Shown: in pieces, positions 51,401 to 63,080 of the stretch | How positions within the stretch are numbered: the first letter of the stretch is position 1 | Layout: every line of letters begins with the position of its first letter | Assembly (NCBI GenBank): GCA_003254905.1 | Contig: QANU01098899.1 | Coordinates: forward strand, 396,854-460,853 | Source: Nissolia schottii | Lineage: Eukaryota > Streptophyta > Magnoliopsida > Fabales > Fabaceae | Length of the DNA stretch: 64,000 nt | Reading direction: 5' to 3' | Made by a program: the position numbers and the translations under genes | Notes under the pieces: generated by a model | Seen by the model: only the letters and a program-made list of their open reading frames with translations | What the model was told of the DNA's origin: nothing | The model's database searches: none

Positions 51401-52395
51401 TTGTATTCGTTTGACCTGCTTTAGTAAAAGCATATAACAAATTAATGTTACACAAAGAAAAGGAAACATTTTCTAATATGTATCAAGGAATTAAATTGAT
51501 GCATAGGATGGTTCCATGCTTATTTTCAATTGATTTCCAGTTCTCGCCGCCAAACCACAGTAAGTGATTGAATTAGGCTCCATTATTGAGATATATTCCA
51601 ACTAATAACACCACATGTTTGTTTCCATGCAAAAGCACAGATCAGCAAGTAAATACTCTAATACATAACTTAAGCATCTATGAATTCCATCCTAAAGCAG
51701 ATAAAACAAACAATTTTGCATTAAACCAGCTGAAACAAAAACAAAAGGGAGAATGGCAGATGAACTTCACTTGCAGGAAAATTGGGTCTAGCACAAAATT
51801 GCAAAAAGCTTATGAATTATTTCACTAAAAGAGGCCAAATGCAGTAGCTAACACAGGCCTAACCCAATGAAAATGGTGCATGCAGGTCAAAGTCCATTGA
51901 AGGAGAAACCAAATTCAGCTTTCACAGGTTCCAGTTAAATAATCATGGGAAAACAACAAGGTAAAGTCAAATTGACCTAATTCAACTCAGAAGAATTCAT
52001 CATCTTCCAGAACCATTCATTAAATTTAAAATACTCAAAATTGGCCCCTCTTCTTGACAACTTCTCCCCAATTTTTTCCACCACTCACATGGGAAGAATA
52101 TATACTTTCTAATTTATATGACCAACCCAAGAAATCATTGACAAAAGGCTTCAACAAAAACACAGAAAAAAGGTCCCAACTTTGCAAAGGAACTTCCCAA
52201 ATTTATAGCACCGTCGCAATTTCGCACAAAACCCAGAAATCACCTCAAAGCTCTGATTTTTGGTGACAAAAATCATAGAAGATACCCCAATTAACCAAAA
52301 ACTGAAAAGGGGCACCTGAGAAATCCATAAAAAACGCATTTTGTGAATGAAAAACAGAAGCTTTTGGATAATTGGAGTTGCATACCTATATGCAT
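48488..52395 (-). CDS. PUB3: U-box/ARM-repeat E3 ubiquitin ligase (PUB3 type)
   Basis: Five minus-strand coding exons (52395-52386, 51415-51135, 50950-50834, 50688-48847, 48550-48488) join in frame to 770 residues, close to Arabidopsis PUB3. The N-terminal helical region typical of plant U-box proteins (VKCLINSISRFIHLVSCQ, LKHLKPVLDDVVDYKIPLEE) spans about residues 10-230. The U-box follows with IPPYFRCPLSLDLMLDPVIV, ASGQTYERQSIQNWLDHGL and VCPKTLQRL. A Ser-rich linker leads to a C-terminal set of about six ARM repeats (for example AVTALLNLSINEDNKALI and AAALFSLSVIENNKAKIG), ending AQQLLSHFRNQREAAGKGKS. Such proteins take ubiquitin-charged E2 on the U-box and substrates on the ARM repeats. 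The closely similar PUB2/PUB4 could be confused with it, but the CLINSISR start and C-terminus fit PUB3. The first coding exon supplies only ten bases. Confidence 0.95.
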
Positions 52396-53002
52396 GGTTC
52401 TACAGCTGGAATGATAAACAGGGTTAAAAAGCAGATCCTGATCAATTCCAAACCATGAGAACTGAATTGAGAATGGAAGTTTCCAAAGGCAAAGTGGTTT
52501 CTGAATTTCAATTGGTCATCTTTTCATTCATTCATGCACCAATTGATGCCTGTGCTGGGTTCCCAACAAACAAAGCTATGGCTACCTGGAAAGCCTGAAG
52601 CAGAGGGTCCAATCCAACAACTAAAGGGGAAAATTTTGATCAAATTAAGAAACAAAGTAAAATAAAAAGCACAAACAGAAAAAAGGGTTAATGTTGTGGG
52701 TCCTAGACAATCTTAAAACGGTTGAAGATTTGCTGGGTTATGTGTGAAACATTAATTAATCAAGAACATGATGATAATACCAAGAATAAATCTGGATTTG
52801 AGATGTCATTAGAAATATTTTATCCACATTTGTTTGATTTTGATAATCAAGTGATTCAGATTTTACTTACTTAAAATCTGAAGTTTAAGATCTGGGTAGA
52901 AAAAAAAAATTATCATATAAACATTTGAGTCAAATCAAATTAGTTAGTATTTAATAAATTTTAATTATTTATGGTTCAGTAATATATTTTTTTAATAAAA
53001 AC

Positions 53003-53039
<37 letters not shown>

Positions 53040-54414
53040 TTTTATAAAATGAACAACTGAGTAGTAAAAAAATTGATAACAAATTTATTTTTAATTCAGA
53101 AACAGTATTACCTAAAAACTTTAATTATTTTTTCATTGTTTGTGCCATTAGATGATAATTTTCAAATGTGTCTATAAATGTTATAAATTTTATTTGAAAT
53201 TACAAAACTCAATTTAGAGACATTTTTAAGAGCAGATGGATGGATGGAATGAAAGAAAACTCATTATTTTTTCTTGGACATTTTTCTCTTATTTTTTCTT
53301 GGACATTTTTCTCGGACATTTTTCTCTTTTATAATAATAATTATATCGTTACATTATCATTGGTTTAAAATTATTCTGGTTGGATTGTCATTGAAATATT
53401 CCTTCCATATGATCCATATGCTACTGGTTCTCTACCTCAAATCCAGGACGAAAATTTCAAATCTCATGATTTCGTAGCATTTTTCGGGAAGAAGGATAGC
53501 GCCAAGTGCAAATTCCGTTTTTCGTTGGCTACGCTTTTTCTGGCATACCATTTTTCAGTTTGACAAAATTGGAAAAAAAAAACATGCCTAATTATCATGC
53601 CCTCAAGTCTCAACTACTTCTTCTACAAAGGTAAGATATGTTGTCTCACGAATCACCTCTCCTTTTTTGTGGACAGTTTGGTAGAAAACGTTAGAGAAGT
53701 TTTTTAAAGTTGAGAAAAAATGTTGTGCATATTCTAGTGAATTAACATGTTTATCAACAAAAAAAAAAATCGTAGTGAATTTAACATGTTAGTTCGTACG
53801 TGTATATAGTGAAAGATGTACAAATATGTACCAGTAAAGACTGATGTAATGTGCCAGAAGAATATTAAACAGATTCTATTATAAAATAAGACCTAATTGT
53901 CTTCATTTTGATAATTAATAGTATCGTTAGTTAATTACGTCCCAAAGTGATTTTCTACTCTAATTCACTTTTATATCTGTGAAGTTTCCGCATAAAAAAC
54001 CTTTGTTGTGTGATTCACTTTATTTTCCAATTTCATCTAGGCTCTATTTAATTATTAATTATTAATTATTCAACCTAAAATAGGCAAATTAAAGTACCTG
54101 TACGTAACTTTACTTCTGCTCGGGCCATGTGCAACAAAAGTAAAACCCATAGAAAATCACCATCATGAGTGCTCATAGATAAAGGAAAGGGATTAGGTCA
54201 GCTAGCCAATTAAACCTACTAGCAAAAGGGACCATACTACCCAATTTCCGTAAAATTAATTTGATACAACTTTCAAATTGTACTAGTGTAGTGGGAGTGA
54301 ACATCACTAGTACCATTGATAATGTAAGTGCTTGGTTGGAGCAATCTTTGGTGGCTATTGAATTGTAAAAGGAACCAATTGGTCCTTTAGATCCAATTGT
54401 AGTCAATAGATTTG
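52396..54414. other. Upstream region of the U-box gene and intergenic DNA
   Basis: The first few hundred bases probably hold 5' leader and promoter of the minus-strand U-box gene. A TA microsatellite lies at about 53006-53035, and CTTGGACATTTTTCTC is repeated at 53273-53318. No other gene is seen. Confidence 0.5.
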
Positions 54415-54517
54415 GGATTTTTTTCTCTTTTGACACGACTAATCAAAGAAATTACCAAAATACCCTCGTTTTCAAACTATTTACATTACTATCACGATTT
54501 GCGCTGACGTGGACTCG

Positions 54518-54713
54518 NNNNNNNNNNNNNNNNNNNNNNNNNNNNNNNNNNNNNNNNNNNNNNNNNNNNNNNNNNNNNNNNNNNNNNNNNNNNNNNNNNN
54601 NNNNNNNNNNNNNNNNNNNNNNNNNNNNNNNNNNNNNNNNNNNNNNNNNNNNNNNNNNNNNNNNNNNNNNNNNNNNNNNNNNNNNNNNNNNNNNNNNNNN
54701 NNNNNNNNNNNNN
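54518..54713. other. Assembly gap (N run)
   Basis: These 196 undetermined bases lie inside the MULE just after its left inverted repeat. Repetitive or hairpin-rich content that blocks assembly is likely. Open frames spanning it are artefacts. Confidence 0.99.
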
Positions 54714-54954
54714 ACCTAATATCATTAAGTCACGCTATGAAATGAACGTTGGACATATATCATGAAATCAAAAGGGCACAAGCGTGTAGACATATAGTAA
54801 ACGACATGAAAAAAAATAACATTAAAGTGTCCATATCATAATTTTAAATTTCAAACAAACATAAACTCGTACATAAAAAGTAATAAAACATATCCTGACC
54901 GGCTACCTACGACTAGCTCTGCGGCGGTCGACGGTCAGTATCAGACGGGCCAGG

Positions 54955-55165
54955 CTGGGATGGGTAAGTAAAAGGGGGTAGGGGGTGGTATGGGCATGGT
55001 GGGGGTGTGTAAGAATGGGGCGGGAGTGGCTGGGAGGTGAAAGAGGATGGATGGGAGGTGTAAGGATGGGGCTGGGAGGTGTAAGGGCAGGACGGCGGTG
55101 GGTACGAGTAACCGTGTGCTGGTGGGTAAGGGCAAGGGAACGCATGTGGGTAAGGGTATGGGCGT
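54955..55165. repeat. G-rich minisatellite inside the MULE
   Basis: Variants of GGGAGGTGTAAGGATGGG recur about nine times. The strong G bias of the plus strand could allow quadruplex structures. Confidence 0.7.
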
Positions 55166-55182
55166 GGAGGTGGTTTACACAG

Positions 55183-55325
55183 GAGTCGCCAATAAGGTAG
55201 ACGACTCAACGTAGGAGTCACCAACCTTGTTGGCGTCTTTAATATATTTTTTGTTTTTTATTTCCAAAGGAGTCGGCTGCCGGTTTGGCGACTCCAAGCC
55301 AAAGTCGCCTGGAGGTTTGGCGACT
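55183..55325. repeat. Hairpin array, GAGTCGCC/GGCGACTC type
   Basis: Hairpins are seen at 55183-55207 (GAGTCG with CGACTC), 55213-55238 (imperfect), 55269-55295 (GGAGTCG with CGACTCC) and 55303-55325 (AGTCGCC with GGCGACT). All stems carry the AGTC variant, unlike the ATTC variant in the related element at 38793. Confidence 0.75.
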
Positions 55326-55463
55326 CCTACGTGGCGTGACACGCGTGTCGCCGAGTCCACGTCAGCGCAAACCGTGGTAGTAATGTAAATAGTTTGAAAA
55401 CGAGGGTATTTTGGTAATTTCTTTGATTAGTCGTGTCAAAAGAGAAAAAAATTCATAGATTTG

Positions 55464-56389
55464 AACCCCCCGTGAGCACATTCAAACATTGAGTAGTGTT
55501 CGTGGCATTTGTGACAGGCATGTGATGTGAGCCTACATTACCATTCCATGACATATTGTTTTTGACAGATTCATATTTTTTCTCCTCAAATTTGGGATTT
55601 GAATTAGTAGGTGTCATTGTATATATTGCCAGTAACTTTCAATTGATTTTGAAGGTTACCCTTGCATTATGCCATCCAAATGCTATTATAAGTTCAATCA
55701 GATTGATAGCCCCATGTTAACCACTTTCTTATCTATGCTTGACTGTTTTCAAGTCTAGTTTGATTGGCATGCTTTTAATTAGGCAAAACGACGTCCATGA
55801 CAATGTGACTAGTGAGATTCATTTCTTATTTGAAAATGTGCGCGGACCCTTGTGTTGCATGCATGTTTCTTAGATTATGATAAAGGCAAGGTGATGGTGG
55901 TGGTGAAATGGAAACATGGTGGTGGAGAGACTGAGTTTTGGACGAGAGCATCATATTGATATGTAAAATCAAGTTAAAAGTATTCTTAGGTTACAAATAG
56001 TAAAAATTATAAGATTAAAACTACTTGCTTCATATAAAAGAAGTTATATTTATAAGATGACATGGATATTTTAGAATTTTTTAAAAGTTTTTGAATCTTA
56101 ATACGTGTTATCATTTCATACACACAATTAATGACACTTGATTTATTAGAATATTTTTATGAATATTTTTCTTATCACTAATTCTATAATTATTTTTCTA
56201 TTACTTGTGATCGCTGAAAATGAATAATTGTGAAGACTGCACGAAAAATTGAGTAACAACTACAAATTAATTAAGCATGATATTTATATAATATTCGCAG
56301 TTAGAGGGAATACATGTAAAGCTACTAAAAATAATTTAGTGATGAGAAGTTTGATTAATATGTAGAAGATTAAGGGTTCATATCACAAT
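55464..56389. other. Intergenic, no gene seen
   Basis: AT-rich DNA between two transposons. No coding frame is convincing. Confidence 0.5.
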
Positions 56390-56397
56390 GTGATTGA

Positions 56398-56757
56398 TAG
56401 GGCTGTCAAATGGGCTGGCCCAGCCTGTTTATGGGTCGGCCATTTAGGCCCGCGGGACCTAAATGAGCCGGGCAAAAAAATGCATATTTTTAAGGTTCAG
56501 CTCGTTTATGGTTGGTCAGTGAGCCTAAACAGGCCGTCCGTTAACCCGTTTATTTTTTTTTTAAAAATTCAAAAAAATTTAAAAAATTCAAAAAAAATTA
56601 TTTAAATTTTTTTTTTAAATTTCACGGGCTCACGAGCCGCCCCGTGGGCCTAACGTGCCAATCCAAATTTTTTTCAAATTTTCGCAGACTTATTTTTTGC
56701 ATGTAAAATCCGTCCTTTTAACTAAGTAAATGAGCCGAGCTCATTTTGACAACCCTA
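56398..56757. mobile_element. hAT-type MITE
   Basis: This 360-bp element has short inverted ends: TAGGGCTGTCAAATG at the left, and at the right, reversed, TAGGGTTGTCAAAATG. GTGATTGA flanks both sides (56390-56397 and 56758-56765), a perfect 8-bp target duplication, which is the hAT signature. The inside has GGCC-rich words on the left and right and an A/T-rich centre. No transposase is present. Confidence 0.9.
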
Positions 56758-56765
56758 GTGATTGA

Positions 56766-58307
56766 CGTAAAAAGGAAAGATATGACACATTAAAGAGGCA
56801 AATATACATCCAGATTGTAATGCTTCTATTACTAAGGCCTAATGAAATGACACCGCAGGATGGGTGCGTGGCATCTAATGCTAGCCTTTACACACACCTT
56901 CCTTTTCTGTTGTAAACAAAAACAATTGAGGAGCTAGCGCTTTCTATCAAAACTCTCATATATAATCTATATACTACAATAACATCAAAGTCAAGAGGTA
57001 TCAAAAGCTAAATAAATGAATGAGATCTTCGTAATGTGTCTTAAGATTATTAGATTAGATTGCGTAATAAATCGCTTATTACTCTTATTTGCCGTATACG
57101 TCATGGTTTTTGTGTATAGTAGATCATAAAAGGATATGTTTCCCCCATCTCCTCCTACCCATGTGAGTGATTAAGATTTGGATAAAATGCATACATTAAT
57201 TCAAAGACTAAATGGCAGTGAATCAGCAAGCCCAAATAAACTCACAAGCTTCCTTGAGTGCTAAATAAACTTTTGGAATTGGGTCCCCCCTGCATGTGTA
57301 ATGTGAACATTCTACTTTTCTTTTTTGCTGACCGCTAAGCAAGTGATGTTGACGAGAATGTTTAATGTGAGAGGAAAGCAAACAACCGCAGGCGAGTCAC
57401 ATGTGATGTTGCTCCCCCCAATCCCCCCCCCCACCCCCCTAAGAGAAGGGAAAAGCCAAAAACGTGGAATGGGGACATAAAAGAGTTCATTATTGGGCTT
57501 CCACACAAGGCCTTTTTGGAAACTTGACATTTTTGAGTTGTCATGTCGTGGGCTCTAATGCTAATAACACTCCATCATATAATGGAAGGACATCCCACTC
57601 AGAAAAAGTTTAGGCCTTGTCAATTGACCCACCAAATAATCGAATTGTTACTGGACTTTCTTGCTACCCCACATTCTGAGTCGGTCACCTTTCAGATCCA
57701 AAACAAATGGTTTTGAAAGTTGAAAATTATACTTTGACCGAAAATAGTGGAAGGTTTAAATGGATAAAGATTCTTTCTAAGACGAGAACAAGAGAACGAT
57801 TATTTTCACCATTTTACTATTTATTTGAGAATATATATATATATACACACATATATATACCTACATATTTTTATCATAGATTATATGATTAATTAGAAGC
57901 TTTCATAAAACGAGGACGGACTCCTTAAACTTATTTTTTGGTACAAAATTAAATAAGATATCACTCATTCATGCTACTAGCTCTAAGCAAAATAATGAGG
58001 ATACTAATACGAAATGATGGTGAGAAATGAATTAATAATAATAATAATAACGAGACGACAATAAACGTAACCCTCCCTAGGGAGAAAAATATTAATCCGA
58101 TTCGCAAATTTTGAAGAAGGTAAGAAATAAGTGTGGTGAGCGGGGCCCAGAAAAGCAGCGAGCGCCACGACCAGATGCCACGTAATCCAAGGAATCCACT
58201 GACCATCGCTCGCTCTCGTCCGTGGTCCACGCCCAGGTCGAATCACAGCACCATCCCGATATTTATTGATTGGCAGCTCTTTTGTTAGAGAGAGATAGCA
58301 AATAGCA
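56766..58307. other. Upstream region of the TOL2-like gene
   Basis: Contains a C-rich run (57414-57440), a TA/CA microsatellite near 57833-57860 and, from about 58140, a GC-richer zone that probably includes promoter and 5' leader of the next gene. No other gene is seen. Confidence 0.5.
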
Positions 58308-60542
58308 ATGGAGAAGTTGAATCTGGGTCAATTGGGGGAGAGGCTGAAGACGGGTGGGGCCCAGATGGGGCGGATGATGAGCGTGAAGGTGAGGGAAGTG
58401 AAGGAGAAGCTGCTGCAGGCGCAGACCCCCGAATCGAAGATGGTGGAGGAGGCCACCCTGGAAACCCTAGAGGAGGCCAATTGGGGGATGAACCTCAGGA
58501 TATGCGCCATGATCAACAACGACGTCTTCAGCGGGGCGGAGGTCCTCAAGTCCATCAAGAGGAGGCTCTCCCACAGGGCCCCCCCCGTCCAGACCCTCGC
58601 CCTCGACCTCCTCGAGGCCTGCGCCATGAACTGCGACAAGGTCTTCTCCCAGATCGCCTCCGAGAAGCTCCTCGACGAGATGGTCACCAGGGTCATCGAT
58701 AACCCCGACGCCCATCCCGACAATCGGAGGAGGGCCTTTCACCTCATCAGGTCCTGGGGCCAGTCCCAGGACCTCGTTTATCTTCCCGTCTTTCATCAGA
58801 CTTACATGGTCAGTTTAAGTAAATACCCTCTTACTCGTTCATACACATGCCCATAACTCTTTCTTTTCTCCACTACTTTTGTTTTCAAATGTGTTTGGCT
58901 ACCATTGCAATCACCTTTTAAATCTTGTGTCTTTTGTATTGTACCTACTTTTGCTTAATTCATGCACTTTGTACAGTTTTGTTCAAAGCTTGGACTTATT
59001 ACTCTCTCAACATTGTTTTTATCTAACATTTAATTACTTTCTTGTTTATGTTTTTATACTTTTGCACGATATATCCTGTTGTAGGCTTGTTGCAGCTGTG
59101 CCCTACTTCTATAAATTTTGTCATACCCTGCATCTGTTTCCATCCCAGTACAGTTAATTGTACCCATATCCATGCCACCTAGTTGCATCATGGAAGGAAG
59201 TTGTAAATAATGGAAGGTATCCTTGGCCTCTAAATTATCTATCAACAGCAGCTTTGCTGTTTGCGGTACTCAGTTGATTTCTATTGTTATATACATATTC
59301 TAGATATTGTTGCAAAAGTGTACTAAGTCAAAACACGGATTCCCAAGTAACCATGGGAAGCTTAAGTCCGTATAGTGCATTGCATTCTACCTATTTTCTA
59401 CGACGTAATAGGTTTAAGTGCCGTTCCTTCTATTTTTATGTTTTACTTGATATGATGGATTTTTCTGCATCCTTCTCTATCACATTTAACTGAATTCTAC
59501 TCCCTCCCCGGTTGATGGCAGAGTTTGAAAGAAAGAGGTGAACAACTAGACCTAGGGGGAGGAAGTTCGCCATCTGCTCCGTACACCTTGGAGTCATATA
59601 TGCATCAACAGCCATTAGACCCCCCTGAAAACTACCCTATTCCCGAAGCAGGACTGCGTGCTATGGATGACTCGGCTTTCTCTTATGGTCACCAACCCAT
59701 GTCAACTGAAGAGAAGAAGGAGCTTCTCGTGGTTGCTCGAAACAGTCTTGAACTGCTCTCTAGCATATTGAATTCTGAGGCAGAGCCGAAACCTTTGAAG
59801 GTAAAACTTCTGAAGTTAAAAAGAGAAGTATCATTCTCTGAATTATAAATTGGCATTTTGTTCACTACATCATGGTGTTTGTTGTATGTACCTAGCCTTT
59901 CTTCAACAGATTTGTGAAGATTGAAATTCCCAAATTAACTTGCATGCTTTTCAATGCAAGGGATAGTATTCAAATGGAGATAGGGTGTAGATTGAAAATC
60001 ATTTAGCCCTTTTCCCCCTGTAATCCAGTTATTATTGTCAGATACTTCGTATATCTCTATGTACGTTGAACATTTTTTTTGTCAATAGAATTTACAATAT
60101 TATTGTGTGGTTGCAGGAAGATTTAACTGTGAGTTTGTTAGATAAGTGCAAGCAGTCACTCTCTGTCATCAAGGGAATTGTGGAAGGCACCATAGATGAT
60201 GAAGTGATGCTATTCGAGGCTTTGAATCTCAATGATGAGCTGCAACAGGTAGTTTCCAAATATGAGGAGTTGGAAGCTGCTCATAGTTCTGGGGCACAAC
60301 AACAGCCTGAAAATGCTGACGCCGGAGCTGCTTGGAATCCCAATGAACTGCCTGGAAGATTTGAAGTTGGTGATGAATCTGACGAGTCCGAAGCTGATGA
60401 GAACCTTGAACGAAAGCTGCCCCAAAAGTCTAACACTCTCGAACCCAATGCAACCGATGGGGAGGCTCATGTTGAAACCAAAACCGTAGATAGGCCAGAA
60501 GAGAAGAACGTCGAATCTGGCTACAAGAGAAATGCAGAATGA
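58308..60542 (+). CDS. TOL2: TOM1-like VHS/GAT protein, TOL2 type
   Basis: Three exons (58308-58808, 59522-59800, 60117-60542) join in frame to 401 residues. After a short basic N-terminus, a VHS domain spans about residues 40-170 (EATLETLEEANWGMNLRICA, KSIKRRLSHRAPPVQTLALD, LLEACAMNCDKVF, RRRAFHLIRSWGQSQDL, YLPVFHQTYM). A GAT domain spans about 215-310 (LLVVARNSLELLSSILNSEA, EDLTVSLLDKCKQSLSVIKG, EVMLFEALNLNDELQQVVSK). An acidic, charged, disordered tail follows. TOL proteins bind ubiquitinated cargo and act as plant ESCRT-0-like adaptors that sort plasma-membrane proteins toward the vacuole. Both introns sit at domain boundaries and between codons. The LGQLGERLKTGGAQMGRMMS start and the length match TOL2 best. 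Exon 1 is GC-rich relative to the rest. Confidence 0.94.
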
Positions 60543-61606
60543 GGAAAGTAAAGGTGGCATGTTTTTTCTAGCATTATATTTTGTCAATGTTCATATGATA
60601 TGTAATAACTTGGTAGTTCCATCTGCCCGGGTAAGTTGGCAGGAATTTCATGCAGAGGGTTGAGATATTTTTAATCCTTGTACGATGATGCTAGTTTATC
60701 ATGATGTTAATTTTTGTTCAGTGTGGTTCGTCTATTGTCGTTTAGTTAGTTACACATGCCCTCATTTTGATCCTCTTCCCTTGATTATTGCGGGAGGAAG
60801 GGGAAGAACTGAAGCTTGTAGTTCATGCCCAGCTGATCACGCATGTAGACGTAGGCGAAAACAATTTGCACTTGGAACTTAAAAAATTGAGGAAACAAAT
60901 ATGTTATACTATGCTCACATTTCCTTTCTTTATGGTGGGACGTGAGAAAATTGACTTTTATTATTCACATAATATAGCATTTTTGTAAAAAAATTAAGTT
61001 AATAACAATATATTATTTGAGATTTATTGCCGGATACACCTTCATCAAAAATTGTGGGGTTTATCTTTGGACAATGTATTCTTTACTTTTGTCCAAATAT
61101 TTTATGTGTTCAAAAATCATTTTAATAACAATATAGTACATTGGGATGTAACACTCGATATATTCAGAAAAAAGTTCCCTTATTGATTAAAGTTATAACA
61201 GACAATTTTTTTTAAATAAACAAGAACGGTTTGAATTATTCTGCAACACCTACCCTTCACTTAAACTAACCCATTAAAAGATCTTTGATGTGTTAAATTT
61301 AATAAATGTGTTAAAAGTTATTTGTAAAATTTGGACAGAAGAATTTAATTAAGCAAGAGAGGAGCTTTTAAAAGATGATTTTTTTTTCAAAGATGATACT
61401 ATAACACATGATCCAAAACTTGAAAAGCAAAGCATAATGTTGTCAAGGAATGACGCATGTAGTAACAGAGAAATTGACAGGAAAATTTGGCAGAAACTAT
61501 GTAATCAAAACAGATAGTAACAGATGATTGATATTGTTATCCAAACTTTTCTTAAACTTTTTTCTTAATTAATACTCTAGACACCTTAAGGTATGATTTC
61601 CTTTCT
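60543..61606. other. 3' region of the TOL2-like gene and intergenic DNA
   Basis: The first few hundred bases likely hold the 3' untranslated region. The rest is AT-rich without a recognised gene. Confidence 0.5.
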
Positions 61607-62451
61607 GGTTATCAAACTCGCGAGTTTAAGTAAACTTGTGGAGCCTCCGTAAACTCGTACGAGTTTACCTATTATTAAAAAAATATTATAAAAAATTATT
61701 ATGCTACAAAAATATATTTAATAAAACTTGAAATTCATAAATACTTTTAACTCCATAATAAAACACTAATAAAGATGAAATATATGAGTTTTAAGTTCAA
61801 TTCATAGATAATACATAATTCATATGTTTGAACCAGAATATATCCTCTTCCACATAAACTTAATAACAAGTAAAATCTATCAACACAAGAGAGAGGCGGT
61901 GTATTGAGCAACCAACATAGCAAATATATATAAAGAACAATGTCACTCATTCTTGACAGAAGTAGTCTGCTTCGAGCCGACAACAAAGAATTCGGTAATG
62001 AGTTCGAGGGGCATGTCCTTTGTTTCTGGAACCTTCAAGAACACAAATATCCAGGAGATGACACACATAACAGCATAAATACTGAAGATACCAGTGAGTC
62101 CCATAGTACTGAGCATCACAAGAAGCGAGTATGTGATGATGATGTCTCCAATCCAGAACATTAAAGTATAGATAGTGATGCAGAGGTCATGCACCCTGGT
62201 GGAAAAGATCTCTGAGCAAATGATGAAATACATATGATGGATTAGCGACGAAGCGCGATGGCACTACGGAGCGCGATTGCATGCACAACTATAAAAAAAA
62301 AAAAAACCTCATCTGTGGTAAACTCATGAACTCGGGAGTAAACTCGCGATTTTATGCGAGTTTACATGAGTTTACTCTAGTTCAGCCTAGTTTACATGCG
62401 AGTCAGCTTGATTTTACTACCTAAGAACGTAAACTCGTGATTTTGATAACC
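61607..62451. mobile_element. MULE-like element carrying a sugar-transporter exon
   Basis: The ends are inverted copies: left GGTTATCAAACTCGCGAGTT, and the right end reversed GGTTATCAAAATCACGAGTT. ATGATTTCCTT occurs on both sides (61593-61603 and 62452-62462), an 11-bp duplication that on the left is followed by three extra bases (TCT) before the terminal repeat. Both subterminal regions are packed with GTAAACTCG/CGAGTTTAC words, including the perfect 20-bp palindrome at 61649-61668 and a 14-bp one at 61614-61627. The centre holds a host gene fragment. Target-duplication length suits the Mutator superfamily, though the terminal bases are not certain. Confidence 0.75.
61943..62233 (-). pseudogene. 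Captured C-terminal piece of a tonoplast sugar transporter (TST/MSSP)
   Basis: The minus-strand frame reads 96 residues ending at a natural-looking stop. Segments such as ICSEIFSTRVHDLCITIYTL, FWIGDIIITYSLLVML, YAVMCVISWIFVFLKVPETK and LITEFFVVGSKQ match the last transmembrane segments and C-terminus of monosaccharide-sensing/tonoplast sugar transporter proteins, including the terminal KNE. Only this last-exon part is present, so no transporter can be made. Conserved positions have changed (STRVHD where the family has PTRVRG; ETKDMPLE where it has ETKGMPLE), as expected without selection. The frame is still open, so the capture may be fairly recent. Confidence 0.8.
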
Positions 62452-62462
62452 ATGATTTCCTT

Positions 62463-63080
62463 CATAGATATTCACAAACCGATACAAATAACATTATCCC
62501 GATTACAAGGTCACGCGTGTGGTTGCTCATAGTCTACGTAACACGCCTCAAACATTTGTTATAGACCGTGTGACAAGCAAATTAAAATAGAAAAATGTTT
62601 AAAGATTACTCATTCCATAGGCAATATTGTGTCAATTCACATTGCATCTATTATTTGATGAGATTCAAGTACGTGCAGATTTCATTGAGAACCAATTTAA
62701 TAGTGGATGAAATGTGAGTCGACATGAGGTTCCAAACAAAACGAGTACAAATAACACAACTCACAATAATATTCTACAACACCTAAAAGAATTCTGACTA
62801 GTCCAGTGCCACAAGGCAGAAGAACACAGAAGACTCGTAGAGGAATTGAAATGGTATATAAATATGGATGTGAGTGAGGAACCATGTTGTTTGTGAGATG
62901 GGTGGGATGTGAAAATAACACTGCCCCCTAATGCAATGTGCAATTATCATGAGACATGGGCATTGTATTCAGTGAAACAAAGAAACTAGAGAAGCAGAAA
63001 AGAAAAAGATAGGAAAGCAAGCATGGTCCCCAAGCCACCACCAGTTCCGGCCAATGCACCTGGGGGCAGCAAAGAGACAA
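62463..63080. other. Distal upstream region of the legumin gene
   Basis: No gene is seen. Short minus-strand frames at 62697-62943 match nothing known. Confidence 0.5.

Larger units (their letters stand above)
54415..55454. mobile_element. MULE with long terminal inverted repeats and hairpin array
   Basis: ATAGATTTG flanks the element on both sides (54406-54414 and 55455-55463), a perfect 9-bp target duplication of the Mutator type. The inverted ends are at least 100 bp long and nearly identical: GGATTTTTTTCTCTTTTGAC inward to GCGCTGACGTGGACTCG. An assembly gap of 196 bases starts directly after the left end. The right half holds a G-rich minisatellite (54955-55165) and a set of GAGTCGCC/GGCGACTC hairpins (55183-55325), then the 12-bp palindrome GACACGCGTGTC. 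On the minus strand the minisatellite reads as a Pro/Tyr/His-rich tail ending at 54913, possibly the C-terminus of a transposon-borne plant-mobile-domain protein; that part is uncertain. Confidence 0.85.

Noticed and set aside
54492-54745. Frames made mostly of undetermined residues
   Set aside because: They only span the N run of the assembly gap.
57414-57440. C-rich run as a functional quadruplex or promoter element
   Set aside because: It is a simple homopolymer-like tract about 870 bp from the next gene, with nothing to tie it to function.
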